Shown piece by piece: positions 21,930 through 33,100 of a DNA stretch of 64,000 bases. The notes beneath the pieces are model-generated. The model saw only the letters and a list, made by a program, of their open reading frames with translations. It did no database searches and had not been told where the DNA came from. The DNA is from Spirometra erinaceieuropaei. Its lineage: Eukaryota > Platyhelminthes > Cestoda > Diphyllobothriidea > Diphyllobothriidae. The number at the start of each line of letters is the position of its first letter. The first letter of the stretch is position 1. Position numbers and translations under genes: made by a program. Where the stretch lies: positions 310,270 to 374,269 of the forward strand of contig CACRXP010000641.1 of the NCBI GenBank assembly GCA_902702965.1, in the 5' to 3' direction.

Positions 21930-22687
21930 GGTAACAATCGGGAGATGGCACCCAAAAAAATCCGGCACCTAGAAATAATACCTTTAACAGTGGACTCAAA
22001 CGCCTTCAGCGGTTGCAGGCCTACTTTCACGCACTACTTGACCTTTCCCGACGGCCTAATAGGGGCTGGCCGAACGAACATCGCAGGAGGTTACATGGAC
22101 AGTGGTCGCTGTTACCCAACCTTCCCCATCCTTACACACGTACACCTGAATAAACGGCATATATTCGCATTATGACAGTTTATTACAAATGAAAATCACT
22201 TTTAAATAGGATAGGTCTGCGCAACATGGGACAGGAACAGTTCCCAGGCATCTGCCAAAGACATGGCATTGAGGCCAAACCAAAGACAATACTGTACTGC
22301 TCGACCACATAAAGGGCCTCCCTCGTAGATTTTCCTTTTCAAGCTATTCCAGTATGCCTCAATGGCATTGGTGTTCCGTCCGGTTGTAGGGTCCTTGAAG
22401 TTCTTTGAGTGGTTAACAGAGAAATGTAGATGACCTTCTGAGGGAAGACGACTATACGCCTTCCACTCGTCCGTTACCACTATACAGCCTTTGGCGACCC
22501 ATTTTGTAATAACGGAACGGAGAGCGGGTCAACATCGATCATTCATCTGTTCAAATAAGGCATTCCGTCAGCTAGTATCATACATCCCGACCAGCCACCA
22601 CCCATAAAACCCCCATTCCCACCTGTCCGGTAAGACAGGCTGCTTTGGTTAGGCGGATGTTTTGGGTGCCATCTCCCGATTGTTACC
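21930..22687. mobile_element. Merlin/IS1016-type DNA transposon, 758 bp, internally shortened
   Basis: The ends are perfect 28-bp inverted repeats at 21930-21957 and 22660-22687 (GGTAACAATCGGGAGATGGC... inward). The flanks carry an 8-bp target duplication with one mismatch: AAAAAACA at 21922-21929 and GAAAAACA at 22688-22695. The interior encodes the C-terminal part of a transposase on the minus strand. Merlin elements are known for 8-9 bp duplications, which fits. Intact inverted repeats and a near-perfect duplication point to a comparatively young insertion for this old landscape. Confidence 0.88.
22202..22529 (-). pseudogene. Merlin (ISXO2/IS1595-like) transposase, C-terminal half
   Basis: The minus-strand frame gives VITKWVAKGCIVVTDEWKAY, then HFSVNHSKNFKDPTTGRNTN, then AIEAYWNSLKRKI and ends YPI-stop at 22202. 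TDEW, VNHS..F.DP.TG..TN and IE..W are the hallmark motifs of the ISXO2-like transposase domain and supply the second and third acidic catalytic residues. A stop lies just upstream at about 22528. Remnants such as ILADGMPYL can be read further upstream, but the N-terminal DNA-binding part and first catalytic aspartate are missing because the element is too short. The product cannot be an active transposase by itself. Confidence 0.88.
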
Positions 22688-22951
22688 GAAAAACATTAAT
22701 GAGTAGGTAGGCGGAGGGTTGAACAGGTTTTTGATTTGAAACAAAATGATATTCTCTCGTCCGTTTGCATTTAACAATGGTGCGTTTGTACACAAAATCT
22801 TGGTATCTATGTTTTGGAATTTGTCGGCATCCAAGAAGAAACGGCTTATCAACACAACAAGCAGAAAATACACCAGTTTAAACAAATTTCATCGAATTGC
22901 AAAGCGTAGCCAGTCAGTAGTTTCTGAAGCGCGAGGAACATCAGAGATATA

Positions 22952-23537
22952 TCAACAGGCCAGCGGTAATTTGTTGTCCAAATTAGCAAGATTCCATTCG
23001 AGATTTCTTTCCAATAACCACGCGGGCATATTTCTGTAGGGCAGTCGGATAATTTCGACTGATTGTCCGGGCTTCATTGTGAAAAATAGATTATCTATGC
23101 TGCAATTGGGATTTTCATAAGATATCCCTATTCGCCCCGTAATTCTGGCTTCGATATCGGTAAAATGTACTGGCCTTGTCGTTATAAAATTGGTTCTGTC
23201 GTACTTCCACTGCAAACAAACGTAATTGATCTCGTTAGTTGAGAATTTAAATTTACAATTATCTACATAATCATTTGAACAGCGCAGGCAAAACGTAAAC
23301 TTACAGATGTTGTTTTAAGAAGGACAGGTAAAATGATCCCTCTGCAAGAGTACCATTCCTGTTTATAGAGATGATACCTACGACAATGCTTCCGTCCTGT
23401 GATTTCTCCAAAAACCATTGTTTGAAAGAGTCCTTCTTCATATTTTGCGAGTGAAGTTAACGCGTTATTTAAGGTAACAAAACTGCGGGACAGGAATTTA
23501 CCTATCATATCTTCATGCTGCCAGCTTTCATGATTTT
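22952..23537 (-). CDS. Unrecognised four-cysteine gene family, copy 3, last two exons (intact, inverted)
   Basis: On the minus strand, after TTTCTATTTTTCAG, exon 23537-23305 (233 nt) ends before a GTAAGT donor. The intron is 23304-23210 (95 bp, ends TTTGCAG). Exon 23209-22952 (258 nt) starts with TGG and ends Cys-TGA. The 162 residues align to copy 2 without a single gap. By hand count 47 of 85 last-exon residues are identical to copy 2. Motifs: KYEEGLFQ 31-38, GRKHC (Cys51), EWYSC (Cys64), ITGRIG about 100, NPNCSID (Cys113), MKPGQSVEIIRLPYRN 122-137, PLAC (Cys162). Gap-free divergence at this level implies long-term selection on the protein. It is the only copy in this orientation. Confidence 0.75.
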
Positions 23538-24506
23538 CTGAAAAATAGAAACGCTACACTGTAAGTGGTTTACTATTTCCTTAATTTTAATCTTCGTTTC
23601 ATGAATCCAAAAGTGCTGCATTGCTCGCTCTCAAAGTAGCCGACAGTTTTCGCCAGTTTTTACCTTAAAAACAGGTTTACACATGAAGAATCATTGGTGT
23701 TAGCAAACCTTGCAACATATCAAGTATTATTTCGGTCGTAAACGACTGCAGCCCATCGAGACATAACAAAAATAACGTAAACGAAACATATACCAATCCG
23801 TATTTGCGCAGAAAGTTCACTAGAAAACATAAATATTAAGATGTGCTGCAGATAGACAAATAACTAAACGTTTTGACTTGGAGATTAGATTTATGAAGGA
23901 AAAAATAGGAAGGCAACACGCAAACGGCGCGTAAATTAAAAGACTGAGATTTTCCAGAGCATATTTGAGCTCGCCATATGGTTAAACTGTTTGCAAGTAG
24001 AACAATGACGAGTTGTTTAAATGCACTTGGTGACGTTAGCGCATTGGGAGTAGGCAAGCAAAAATGGCAGACAGGTTCTTGAGGTACTTGCTTAAATGGC
24101 TTTCACAGCAGGAAGATAAAACCCTTTTTTCTTCTATCGCGCAACTTCTTTGATAGCCGTCACTCTGTTGACCCCAAACCTTTCTTCTTAGTAGTATGTA
24201 GGACCCAAAAAACTTAAATATTTTGGCATTTAGAGGCAGCTATGTACGGTGGCGGAAAGTTAATCTATGCATGTAGTTTGACCGGCGAAATATAACTAAA
24301 GATTTTAGATGAATGCGGCCGTGTTTATTTATGATGTCCCCTAAGAGGTAAGCATAGGGGTAAGCATAGGTAAGCATGTTCCCTTTGAAGCCAACAGTGA
24401 AATGTTTGTGGTTTGGTGTAATATCTACAGAACTGCCTCTGCAAATTACTTCTGAAGTAAGGGTTTAAAGGCTTACATGGGTTCTATTACAGTCAGTGAT
24501 GTATCT
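23538..24506. other. Upstream DNA of gene copy 3, unassigned
   Basis: Minus-strand upstream region of copy 3. No additional exon could be identified by comparison with the other copies. Confidence 0.4.
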
Positions 24507-24870
24507 CATAAAATGTTGACCGAAATACTGAAATTAGTTTTCAATTTGAATGAATTACTTTAATCTAATTGCGATATTCATTATCATGCGGCAAGATTCA
24601 GTAAAATTGCGGACGATCCAGGGTGTTCGTTTTTGAATGCCTTTCTTCTTCACCTCCTACAGAAACCATACTAAGTAAAAATTGACAACTTATTAAGCAC
24701 ATATCTTTCGCATTGATTTTCGATTGCATTTATGTTAAAGTATATTTCATAGAAACATACAGATAAATATGTTTCTTCTAATTTTTTGATGGCAAATTAC
24801 TTCCATTTTAAGTGCTATGCTTAAAAAGAGGTATATTTATATTTTAAAATAGTTTTAATCACACCATTTT
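24507..24870 (+). repeat. Foldback-family related repeat, copy
   Basis: CTCATAAAATGTTGACCGAAATACTGAAA aligns with CTCATGAAATGTTGACTGAAATTCTGAAA at 36311. Later blocks ATCATGCGGCA, CACCTCCTACAGAAACCATACT and TTGATTTTCGAT..ATTTCATAGAAACAT keep the same order. It lies in plus orientation next to the inverted gene copy 3. Confidence 0.6.
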
Positions 24871-26454
24871 TAAAACTGCTAATGTACGTTCATTCAGAAT
24901 TCTGCAGGCCTGCTTACCAATACTGCCATGAAATGTATAAAATAGTACCATCGATTGTAAAATTTCATAAATTACAAATGGCATCTTCTGAAAGGTAAAG
25001 AGGAATGCATGATTTTTCTTATGTGGAAAGTGCTTAGTGTAGTCCGAAGTCGCTTACCGCTAGTGCAACGACTGATCTGCCATAAAATTATTCGAAAAAT
25101 GGTAAACGTTTTAAAACGAAAATATTCCTTCCTTCGGATATAGCATGTAACTTCAGCGTGACTAGCCATCAAAGGACTAGATGGAAACACAATTGTGTGT
25201 ATGGTTTTTTACAAAATGTATTTAAATTTATATGATCACCGAAAATCAATGTGAAGAATGTATGCTTATTGACTTTCGGCCAACATTTTATAATGCCGGT
25301 CACTCGCATTAGTTCCAGTCATATATCACATGACAATAAAATCTTAGCGATTTCGCAAATTGCGCGATATTTTAATATGTTTTGACTGGCAAATTTTAAC
25401 GTAAATTGCAAAATAGCTTCTAGACAAATGACGGAATTTAAAAATTATTTCAGAAACGGAGCACTGAGGCAATGCGAAAAAAACGCAGTAAACCAAAATC
25501 GCCAACACATTGCGCACATTTCAAGGATTCGTTTTACATTAAAAAGAAGTATACGGTTACGATCGCTGCATAGTTTACTTTGCGGCATGCGCTGCATGGC
25601 AAACTATTTACGTGCAAACGCCAGCCTTTCTTTTTGACGGCTTGCAAAATACGGCAGTTGGTACAAGTGAATGCACATGTCGTGCAATGCTTCTCCTGTG
25701 CTTTTTTATACTCTCATATGTCGCGTAATGATTTCTTGATAATATACACAAAATATCCACCTTTTTCTTTTCTAAGCAACTCGCATCTCTTCGAAATAAA
25801 GTATTTGACAAGAGATGTAATTGTGCTTAGTAACACATCCTAATAAAGCGTTTTCTATACACGTTAATGCGCATTCAAGCAACTTCACACGGGTATATTA
25901 ATAAATACAACTTATACAGTATGCGATCATTTCGATTATTCCAAATATAACAGACCTATGCGCAATTTCCCTCACCTCGAATGCAGGCAAAACTTGTAGT
26001 TCAAGGAACGCAAACAAAGGAAATAGCAATTCAGACTCCACAATACTCGACCGTAGATAAAAAATCGTAGCCTAGATTGTATGGTATGCACTATATATAC
26101 CGAACGCGGATTATGCAGTTGGATTGAAGGACGTGCCTTCAGAACAGACAATTTTGTCTTATGCTGCACGATAATAGATATGTTAAACGACGTTATTAAA
26201 TTTGCACAACTAGAAAACACTATTCTGAATATCTGTGAAAATGTCATGAGGCTGGTCTTTGTCTCTAATCGTGAACCCATCGCCCCTAAAGATACTTCCA
26301 TACGGACTAAGCAATATTTTGAAACATTAGAAGTGTAACATAGGGGTAACATTCGTCTTTCAGTTATTTATGCAGTCAGTGCATGAAATATGCGGCAGGC
26401 ATCTAATAATGAAGTCAAATAACGGGCTTAGATATCCAATCAAGAAAAATGAAG
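24871..26454. other. No recognisable feature
   Basis: AT-rich. A plus-strand frame at 26081-26338 is open for 85 codons but has no relative in the window and no known domain. Confidence 0.4.
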
Positions 26455-26575
26455 GATTAGGATAAAATATCGCACTTGTCTGCGATTCACATGCGTAGAC
26501 GCTGCCAATGCAACACATCAAGCATAGCTGTTTTGCAGTCATCACGCTCTTCTTCGAAGGCCTCTTACAATGTTA
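26455..26575 (-). pseudogene. Conserved coding-like motif, copy 3
   Basis: The minus strand reads EAFEEERDDCKTAMLDVLHW, then QRLRM, a TGA stop, and IADKCDIL. It is the same peptide as at 2172-2324 and 52274-52405. It lies about 2.9 kb upstream of gene copy 3 on the same strand, so relative order and orientation match the plus-strand copies. The in-frame TGA suggests that this copy is broken or no longer used. Confidence 0.45.
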
Positions 26576-28754
26576 TCCCACTAACACAGTCCTTTATTTT
26601 TTGAAGGCACATCGCATGTTTCCTAACCAATCGCATAGCAAATTTCAGGATTGGTCCGTTTGCAGCATTAAGGACGCGATAATTAAATTTGCGGCAAATT
26701 AATGACGACAACTAGCAGCTGCATTTGTACACCTAATGATGCAATTCAATAACAGTGCATGAATTTGGTGCCTACTGTTTCCATGAAAATGAGCGTATTC
26801 CCGGAAATGTGCTTCAAATGATATACTCCTAAGTTAACTATGCCCGACATTTTCGTGCGACTCGCTACAGATGTTCACAGGAAAAAAATTAACTAAAGAC
26901 GATTTAGGATTGTGTTTTTGGATAGAAGATTGCCTATCTTACTGGAGGTCACTTACTCGCGACACCGATGCCATTCCTATTCCCTAACTGGGAACAATAC
27001 ATCAGTTAGGCTGTTTTCTTAACGAAGATATACGTGTGACATCTATAGTGCCTACGACTTGGTTAAGTGCATAAATAGAGTGATCTTAAAATAGCATTGG
27101 GAACCAAAGAAGCTCTCCGCTCATGCTTTCTAACTGAAATGTAAGCAGTGAAGCGCAACGACAGGAAGTGCGCCTGCATGTCGTTTCGGGTTCTTGCTTC
27201 TGACCAGTTTTGTAGTCAAACAGCAGCATAATACAACGCAATTGTGATGTAGGGCGAAACAGATACGATGACTTGCGTGTGAATTAGTTTGTTATGAGGG
27301 TAAGCCTGTGTAGCATCTGATACACCCTCTTGTTGCTTTTCACCTGCGGCCACTGACAAGTCTTAACCGAAAAGACCGGAGTTGATGGAGGACGCAGTTA
27401 GATGGATTTGTGATGTCATTATAAGAATCTTGACCAATCTTATCATCAGACGACTTCACAAAAGTTAGTCGTAATGAGATATTACGGCATCGGTGTGGTA
27501 GGAGAAACGGTGAAATGATTGAACGGAACATTGAATAACTGCAGTCATTCGGTAGGACCGTAGATTTCCGCTCGCCGGATTGGAAAAATTCAGTAGGCGA
27601 GGTAAAATAATCGCTAAGCCTAATTAAGAACCGGCCTCGAGAGCCGCATGCGGACGTTTTGTTTGGAAGAAGAGGGTGCGGGACGGTATTGAAGACGGAG
27701 AACTAGTCATGAAAAGCACATGAGAACTCGCAGCAACCCTTGTCTAATTCTTTTGGGGTAGAGCGGAACACAAGAGCATCTGAAGTATAACGGTTGGCTT
27801 TATAGGCAATTTCAATGAGATGCATCTTTACGTTGTAATAAACCTTTTGATAATAAGATTGGTCATTCCATGAAACGTCCGATTTAACAGCCTCTCGTAA
27901 ACAGATTTAGCAATGATTATTTAAAATGGGCAAGAGGATTTCTATGCACCGCAAAGTGTTGTGAGCTACGTAAATGTTCTTCGATACGGCTTGCAAACGA
28001 TTTATGATTTTTCCTAAATTAAAGATATATGGCTTATTTTTTTGAAAAGTCTGAAGGCATATTTAACGGTAGGTCAGATTAGAGTTGTTTGGGAATGTAA
28101 GAGGTATCTTTTAAACCAACATACACTTTTACTTTAAGTAGGACAGTTAGAAAATACGTACGTTCCTACAAAATCTTTCAAAGAAATGGTATTTATGGGG
28201 TTTTTATGGTAATTGTTTAACTTTATAATGACATCGGAAACCAATGAAAAAAAGCATGCTTATAAGGCAGTCATTATTACTAGCGTGGTTGGTACAAGCG
28301 GTTGGTATAAAATCCGTTTAAAAGCCCTCATCTAAAAATTACTTTATTCACTCAACATTATTTGACATGATAATTAAAATGACAGCCCTACCTAAATGAT
28401 TTCTTTCGAATTAAGACCGAATTTCAGATTCTCGGTTAACATTCTATGAGATCAAACATTTGTTCTGTGACCACATACGTATGTCGATTTCGAAAAAGTT
28501 GAACAAATTGAACAACCTTTGTTTCGTAAATTTGTGGACGCAGGTTACCCAGATCGTCGTCGTCAAACGTGTACAGAGCGTAAAAACAATTTTAATTTAA
28601 ATGTGACCGAAAAATTCATATTGATCTGCCAGTGTTAAGGATCTGTTGAAGCTATGGGTCACGTTTTTGAGATTTGTGCACATTGCGTCCAGATCGATGC
28701 AACGACCGATGTATGCATCATCAGGCTTAATGACCCCTGGAAATTCTCGACACT
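26576..28754. other. No recognisable feature
   Basis: About 2.2 kb of AT-rich DNA without supported genes or matched repeats. Confidence 0.45.
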
Positions 28755-29712
28755 TCCAACCAAAATTTCGAAATGCGTTCTCGTTTCGAAAGGATAAATT
28801 AAATGGTGTTGTAAAACTAATCATGATGTGGCATAAATGTATAATGTTCCAGTTACCTCAGGGTTTCGGCTTTCGAAGGAAATTATTTTCGGCTGCATGC
28901 AAGATCTATATTCTGCGAAAAATAACTACTTAAGTAGCATGCAATTTTCTCATTGATATTCAATACCCCTGAAAATTCTATTATATTTCATGGAAAACAT
29001 GCCTAAAAATATTCGTCCTTTTACTTATTCGATAGAAAATCACGTCTTCTTCGAATTTCATACTCAAAAGAAAAAAGTTTTAATTGTGAGATTTTTTAAT
29101 ACCGTTAAATGGCCGTTCATGAAACGTCATGTATCTGCATTTACGAATGTGGCTTGTAAAGTTAACAATATTGCTCAAATCCACTGCTTAATTTTATGAA
29201 CCTCATATGGTCTCCTCTTAACACCGTAAAGAAATGCATGCAATATTGTTAACTTTACAAGCCACATTCGTAAATGCAGATACATGACGTTTCATGGACG
29301 GCCATTTTACGGTATTAAACAATCTCACAATTAGAAACTTTTTTAAAACCGAATTATACTCTTCTTTCGAAAATAAAATTGGGAGAAGACGTGACTGTCT
29401 ACCGAATAAGTAAAAGAATGAATATTTTTATGCATGTTGTCCATTAAATATAATTGAATTTTCAAGGGTATTGAAAATCAATGAGAAAATTGCATACTAC
29501 TTAAGTAGTTATTTTTTGCAGAGTATAGATCTTGCATGCAGCCGAAAATAAGTTCTTTCGAAAGCCGACACCCTGAGGTAACTGGATCATTATAGATTTA
29601 TGCTGCATCATAATTAGTTTTACAACATTACTTAATTTATCTTTTCGAAACGAGAACGCATTTCGAAATTTTGGTTGACATTTCATGAGTTAGCACATCT
29701 ACTGTATGTGGT
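28755..29712. repeat. Foldback element, long near-perfect palindrome
   Basis: A left arm (28755 to about 29174) is followed after a 65-bp loop by its reverse complement (about 29240-29712). Central pairs include TTACGAATGTGGCTTGTAAA with its complement, and outer pairs include AAATTTCGAAATGCGTTCTC with its complement near 29660. The right end reads CATGAGTTAGCACATCTACTGTA, as at 41917-41939. The left tip is eroded. The element has no protein-coding capacity, so if it moved it needed help in trans. Confidence 0.8.
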
Positions 29713-30195
29713 CAAAACCCGCAATGTGCATTTAGTCCCAGAAAAATGCGTGCACGATTTCGACAGTATGTATTGCGACGTGAAATGAGTGGTGCCGTCT
29801 CTCTACTGTCAGGTTGTGTTCACATAGGTATGTTAAGGCGGTTTCCCGGTGTGCCCCCAACATATTTCATTTTAACTGCCACATGAAATTTTGTGTACTC
29901 CTTATTTTTCACCCAAATAGCCAACCCTATCCATAGGGCATGCGGGTTGCTGGCGTAACGTAGTCATCGGTTTGTGCACCTCTTGTAATTGGCGCTTCCT
30001 CAGGTAACTTCCAACCAGTTCAGACAGATTTTAGTGTAAGAAATCGTCTGCCACTTTTTCTCATTTTGGCGCCCAATCGAAACAATCTAGTTCCTTGTCT
30101 CTTTCATTTGGTCTCCGTTGTTTGACGTATCGGCGTACAACATATCCAGGGTAGCCATTTTGGGAAAACAGTTTGAACAAATAACTGAGTCCTAT
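29713..30195 (-). mobile_element. Penelope-like element 5, fragment
   Basis: The minus strand shows LFSQNGYPGYVVRRYVKQRR (the conserved NGYP..FV..Y segment between RT and endonuclease in PLEs), then KLPEEAPITRGA, then a decayed GIY-YIG (ISCGS, WGHTGKPP). At the DNA level the last 300 bp align with PLE 4 at 8587-9010. It begins exactly where the foldback palindrome ends (29712/29713). Many stops are present. Confidence 0.7.
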
Positions 30196-33100
30196 TTTTA
30201 CCCTTAGTTTTCAAGGCAGTTTATGTTTGCTTGATTATGTAGGGTGTTAACAGCATTCGTTTGTGAAAAATATCTTGATTTTTTAGACTCCGAACCCATG
30301 CAGGCGCGAATCGTCAGAGACGGCGACAGAAACATAACAAGGTGTTGTTCCACAAGACTTACATCGCACTTGCTGGCTAAACCTCTAAGCATTCTAGAAG
30401 CATAGCAGACCGAGAACTGTTAAGCACATGGGCCTTGGGACGAAAAGTCAATCAAGTTATCTAGCGTTGACATGCCTAGCTGCGCGCAGTCACCTCAAGA
30501 GCTGTGGTACTGACCTTTGTCTGACTAGTACCACCTTGTTGTTGCGGCTTGACCTACTGCTGTTGTTTGCTGCTGCTGCTGCTGTTGTCATCATTGTATA
30601 TTCGCTTCTTTCACCTATCAAATAGTGCGTGACAGACGCGCAGAAGAACACGCCTTTACAAACTTTCACACCACCTATTTTCAAGTGTTACTACTGTTCT
30701 GGCGAAAAATTCCATCGGTTAACACCTGAACAGCCGTCATAGGTCAGCAGTGCAAACCTGCTTGGTGAACTTTGGTCAACTTTAAGAAGAGAACAAGGTC
30801 GTTGGACCAGCCACCCTGACTGCTGGACTCGTGTGATTTCACATACCTTACCTGCTATTGCGAAAATAGAGACAGCTATAGGCGATTCTGGTAAAATTCA
30901 CATCCCTCCTATTCTAAACGAAATTATTCGACATTGTAAAGAAAGGTGTCGTAGCTTAATAAGGTTTTCGTTACCTGAACAGAGTTGCAGGTTGGACGGT
31001 TTGTCTGTTCTTGCCACAAAACCATCAAATGAAATATATTTCCTCCTCTGTTCTATATTTTTACAAAACATTTTCTTAATCCGCCCCCAGAACATCAAAT
31101 AATAAAGAATAGTTTTCGAATTTCGGGTGTTTGGTTTTGGTGGGACAGAATTCTAGCCGGAGTGTCGAACAGCATTTCGAGTTATACTAGATGTATGACA
31201 ATACCGTTAGTTCATCCCCACACACAGGAGAACAGAACCGATCTCTGCAGCGTTTAAAAGCAATGAGAGTGGCTATCAATCAGCCTTGTACGTCTGGGGT
31301 GTACTTGCGCGTGCTACAGATTGCGGCGAGATAAAGATGATGTTTATGAACCAATATCTTTCTGAGTACTTAATTGTGTAACTGACTTTGGTTTATTGAC
31401 GCCTGTCAGATCTAAGTCCATGGCCGTCGAGCAACCGAAGAAATCACTATGTCTGCTCGGTAGATTGTCACTGTGTTGCGAGCCGTGTTTATAATTGCGG
31501 CATAAACAATTAGAATTCCCTTCAATAAAAACAAAATTGGGCGGAAAAATCAGAAAATAGCGTTATTGACGATTTCTTGGTTAAGAACCATCACAGTCAG
31601 ACATACCTAAACCAAACTATGGCTGAAAACAAACATGCAATTCAGTTACGAGGATCAGCAAATTGTCAGCGGCTAAACTGCATCACTGCGCACAATACTC
31701 ATGGAAGGCAGATATGTCCATACACGGCTTTTACTTAGAATGTCTGGTCCTGCTTAGGCAAAATTTGTTCCATAACTAATTGATTTTTTTGTGAATTACG
31801 ATCTGGAAGGAATCGAATTCTTAAACTTTTATACGTTAAAGCTTTAGCCTATGATTTTGTTTACTAATAATGTTTTGTTTTACAGCGCTGGGTGGACTCT
31901 GATATGTGCATTTTGAAGTTTTCAGCGACATTCCCAATCTGTATTGATAGGATGTCGCTCTTGCCGCAGTTTATCGAATCTCGTAGAATTTAAAATTGAA
32001 AAGATTGCAACGAATTCCTACAACACCGTTGTACGACACATAATCAGACATTAGGCAGTCGACTAGTAGCCATAAATCATATAACACTAACACTTTTGAA
32101 GTAATGGGCAGAACAGCATAAAAAGGACGCTAGTGCAAACGCTGACAATAAAACACTGCATCATGTAGTTGGTTGTTTGACCTGCCCGACAACTTGGGTC
32201 TGCATATTCACCGGAATTTCCCAGCTTTTGGCATTTGCGCAATGGGTAGTAAACTATTCACTTATTATTCACGTGCGATCAATTAATAACCATTTGAGTT
32301 GCTAGACAGAAGTCTATAATCTTTTATTAATGGAAAGTGTTATGTTGGTGATAGTGTGGCATTCGGTATCGTACGTCACAATCCTATAATATTTCGATTT
32401 TACCGATATGCTGCTAACGGACTGCAACGTATTTCGGTTTCCTGAAAAGCCTCATTCAATAAAAAGTCAGCACATGTGCATTAGGGTTTTTACTGAAATC
32501 TACGATATCTTTATAGATTAAAATACATTTTAAAGTAAATATGTGAGGAAACATTATGTCCCTACTTTTAATTGGCGAAATACGTCTTTGCAGACTCTGA
32601 AGACCGTAAAAAGGCCATTCCAACAGAATCATATTTGTCTGCTTATCCATGGCCCTTGGATATTACGCACCATTGTCCACATCCCATTACCGATTTTAAC
32701 GGATCCTACCTTCTAAGAAGACACAGAGGTATATGATTTACTTCAACAAGAACGTAAGCAGCTTCTAGACTGCACACCTTAGAATTGTCGGGGAGGCAAA
32801 ATGTTTTTGACGCTGAGAAATGCATGATTTTAAGTAGGCAATCAAAAACAACCTAATTTGCCGCTGAGAGACTGCAGGAAACACATTTTTGCCGTTTTTG
32901 TAAAAATAAGGGTTGAGGTAGTAAAAGTATATAAAATTGGTTGTGAAATAATAGATTTCATATACTAATTCTTTAAAGGACGCTGGCTATCCAGGTGGCC
33001 TAAAATGAGTGTACTCAAAAGCCACTATCCCAGCGAGTCTGAAGTATTTTGGAATTATGCATAGCATTCTAGACGTGTAGTTTCGTTGATGACGCCGACA

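Noticed and set aside
26081..26702. Two plus-strand frames sharing an IKFA-type segment
   Set aside because: The similarity is only a few residues, and the second frame is antisense to the conserved motif at 26455-26575. It is probably coincidence.
28755..29712. CRISPR-like or regularly spaced repeat array
   Set aside because: The repeats form one inverted pair, not short regularly spaced direct repeats, and the genome is eukaryotic.
30428..30684. Leucine/alanine-rich frames over a CTG tract
   Set aside because: They are explained by a short trinucleotide-rich stretch; no conserved flanking protein.
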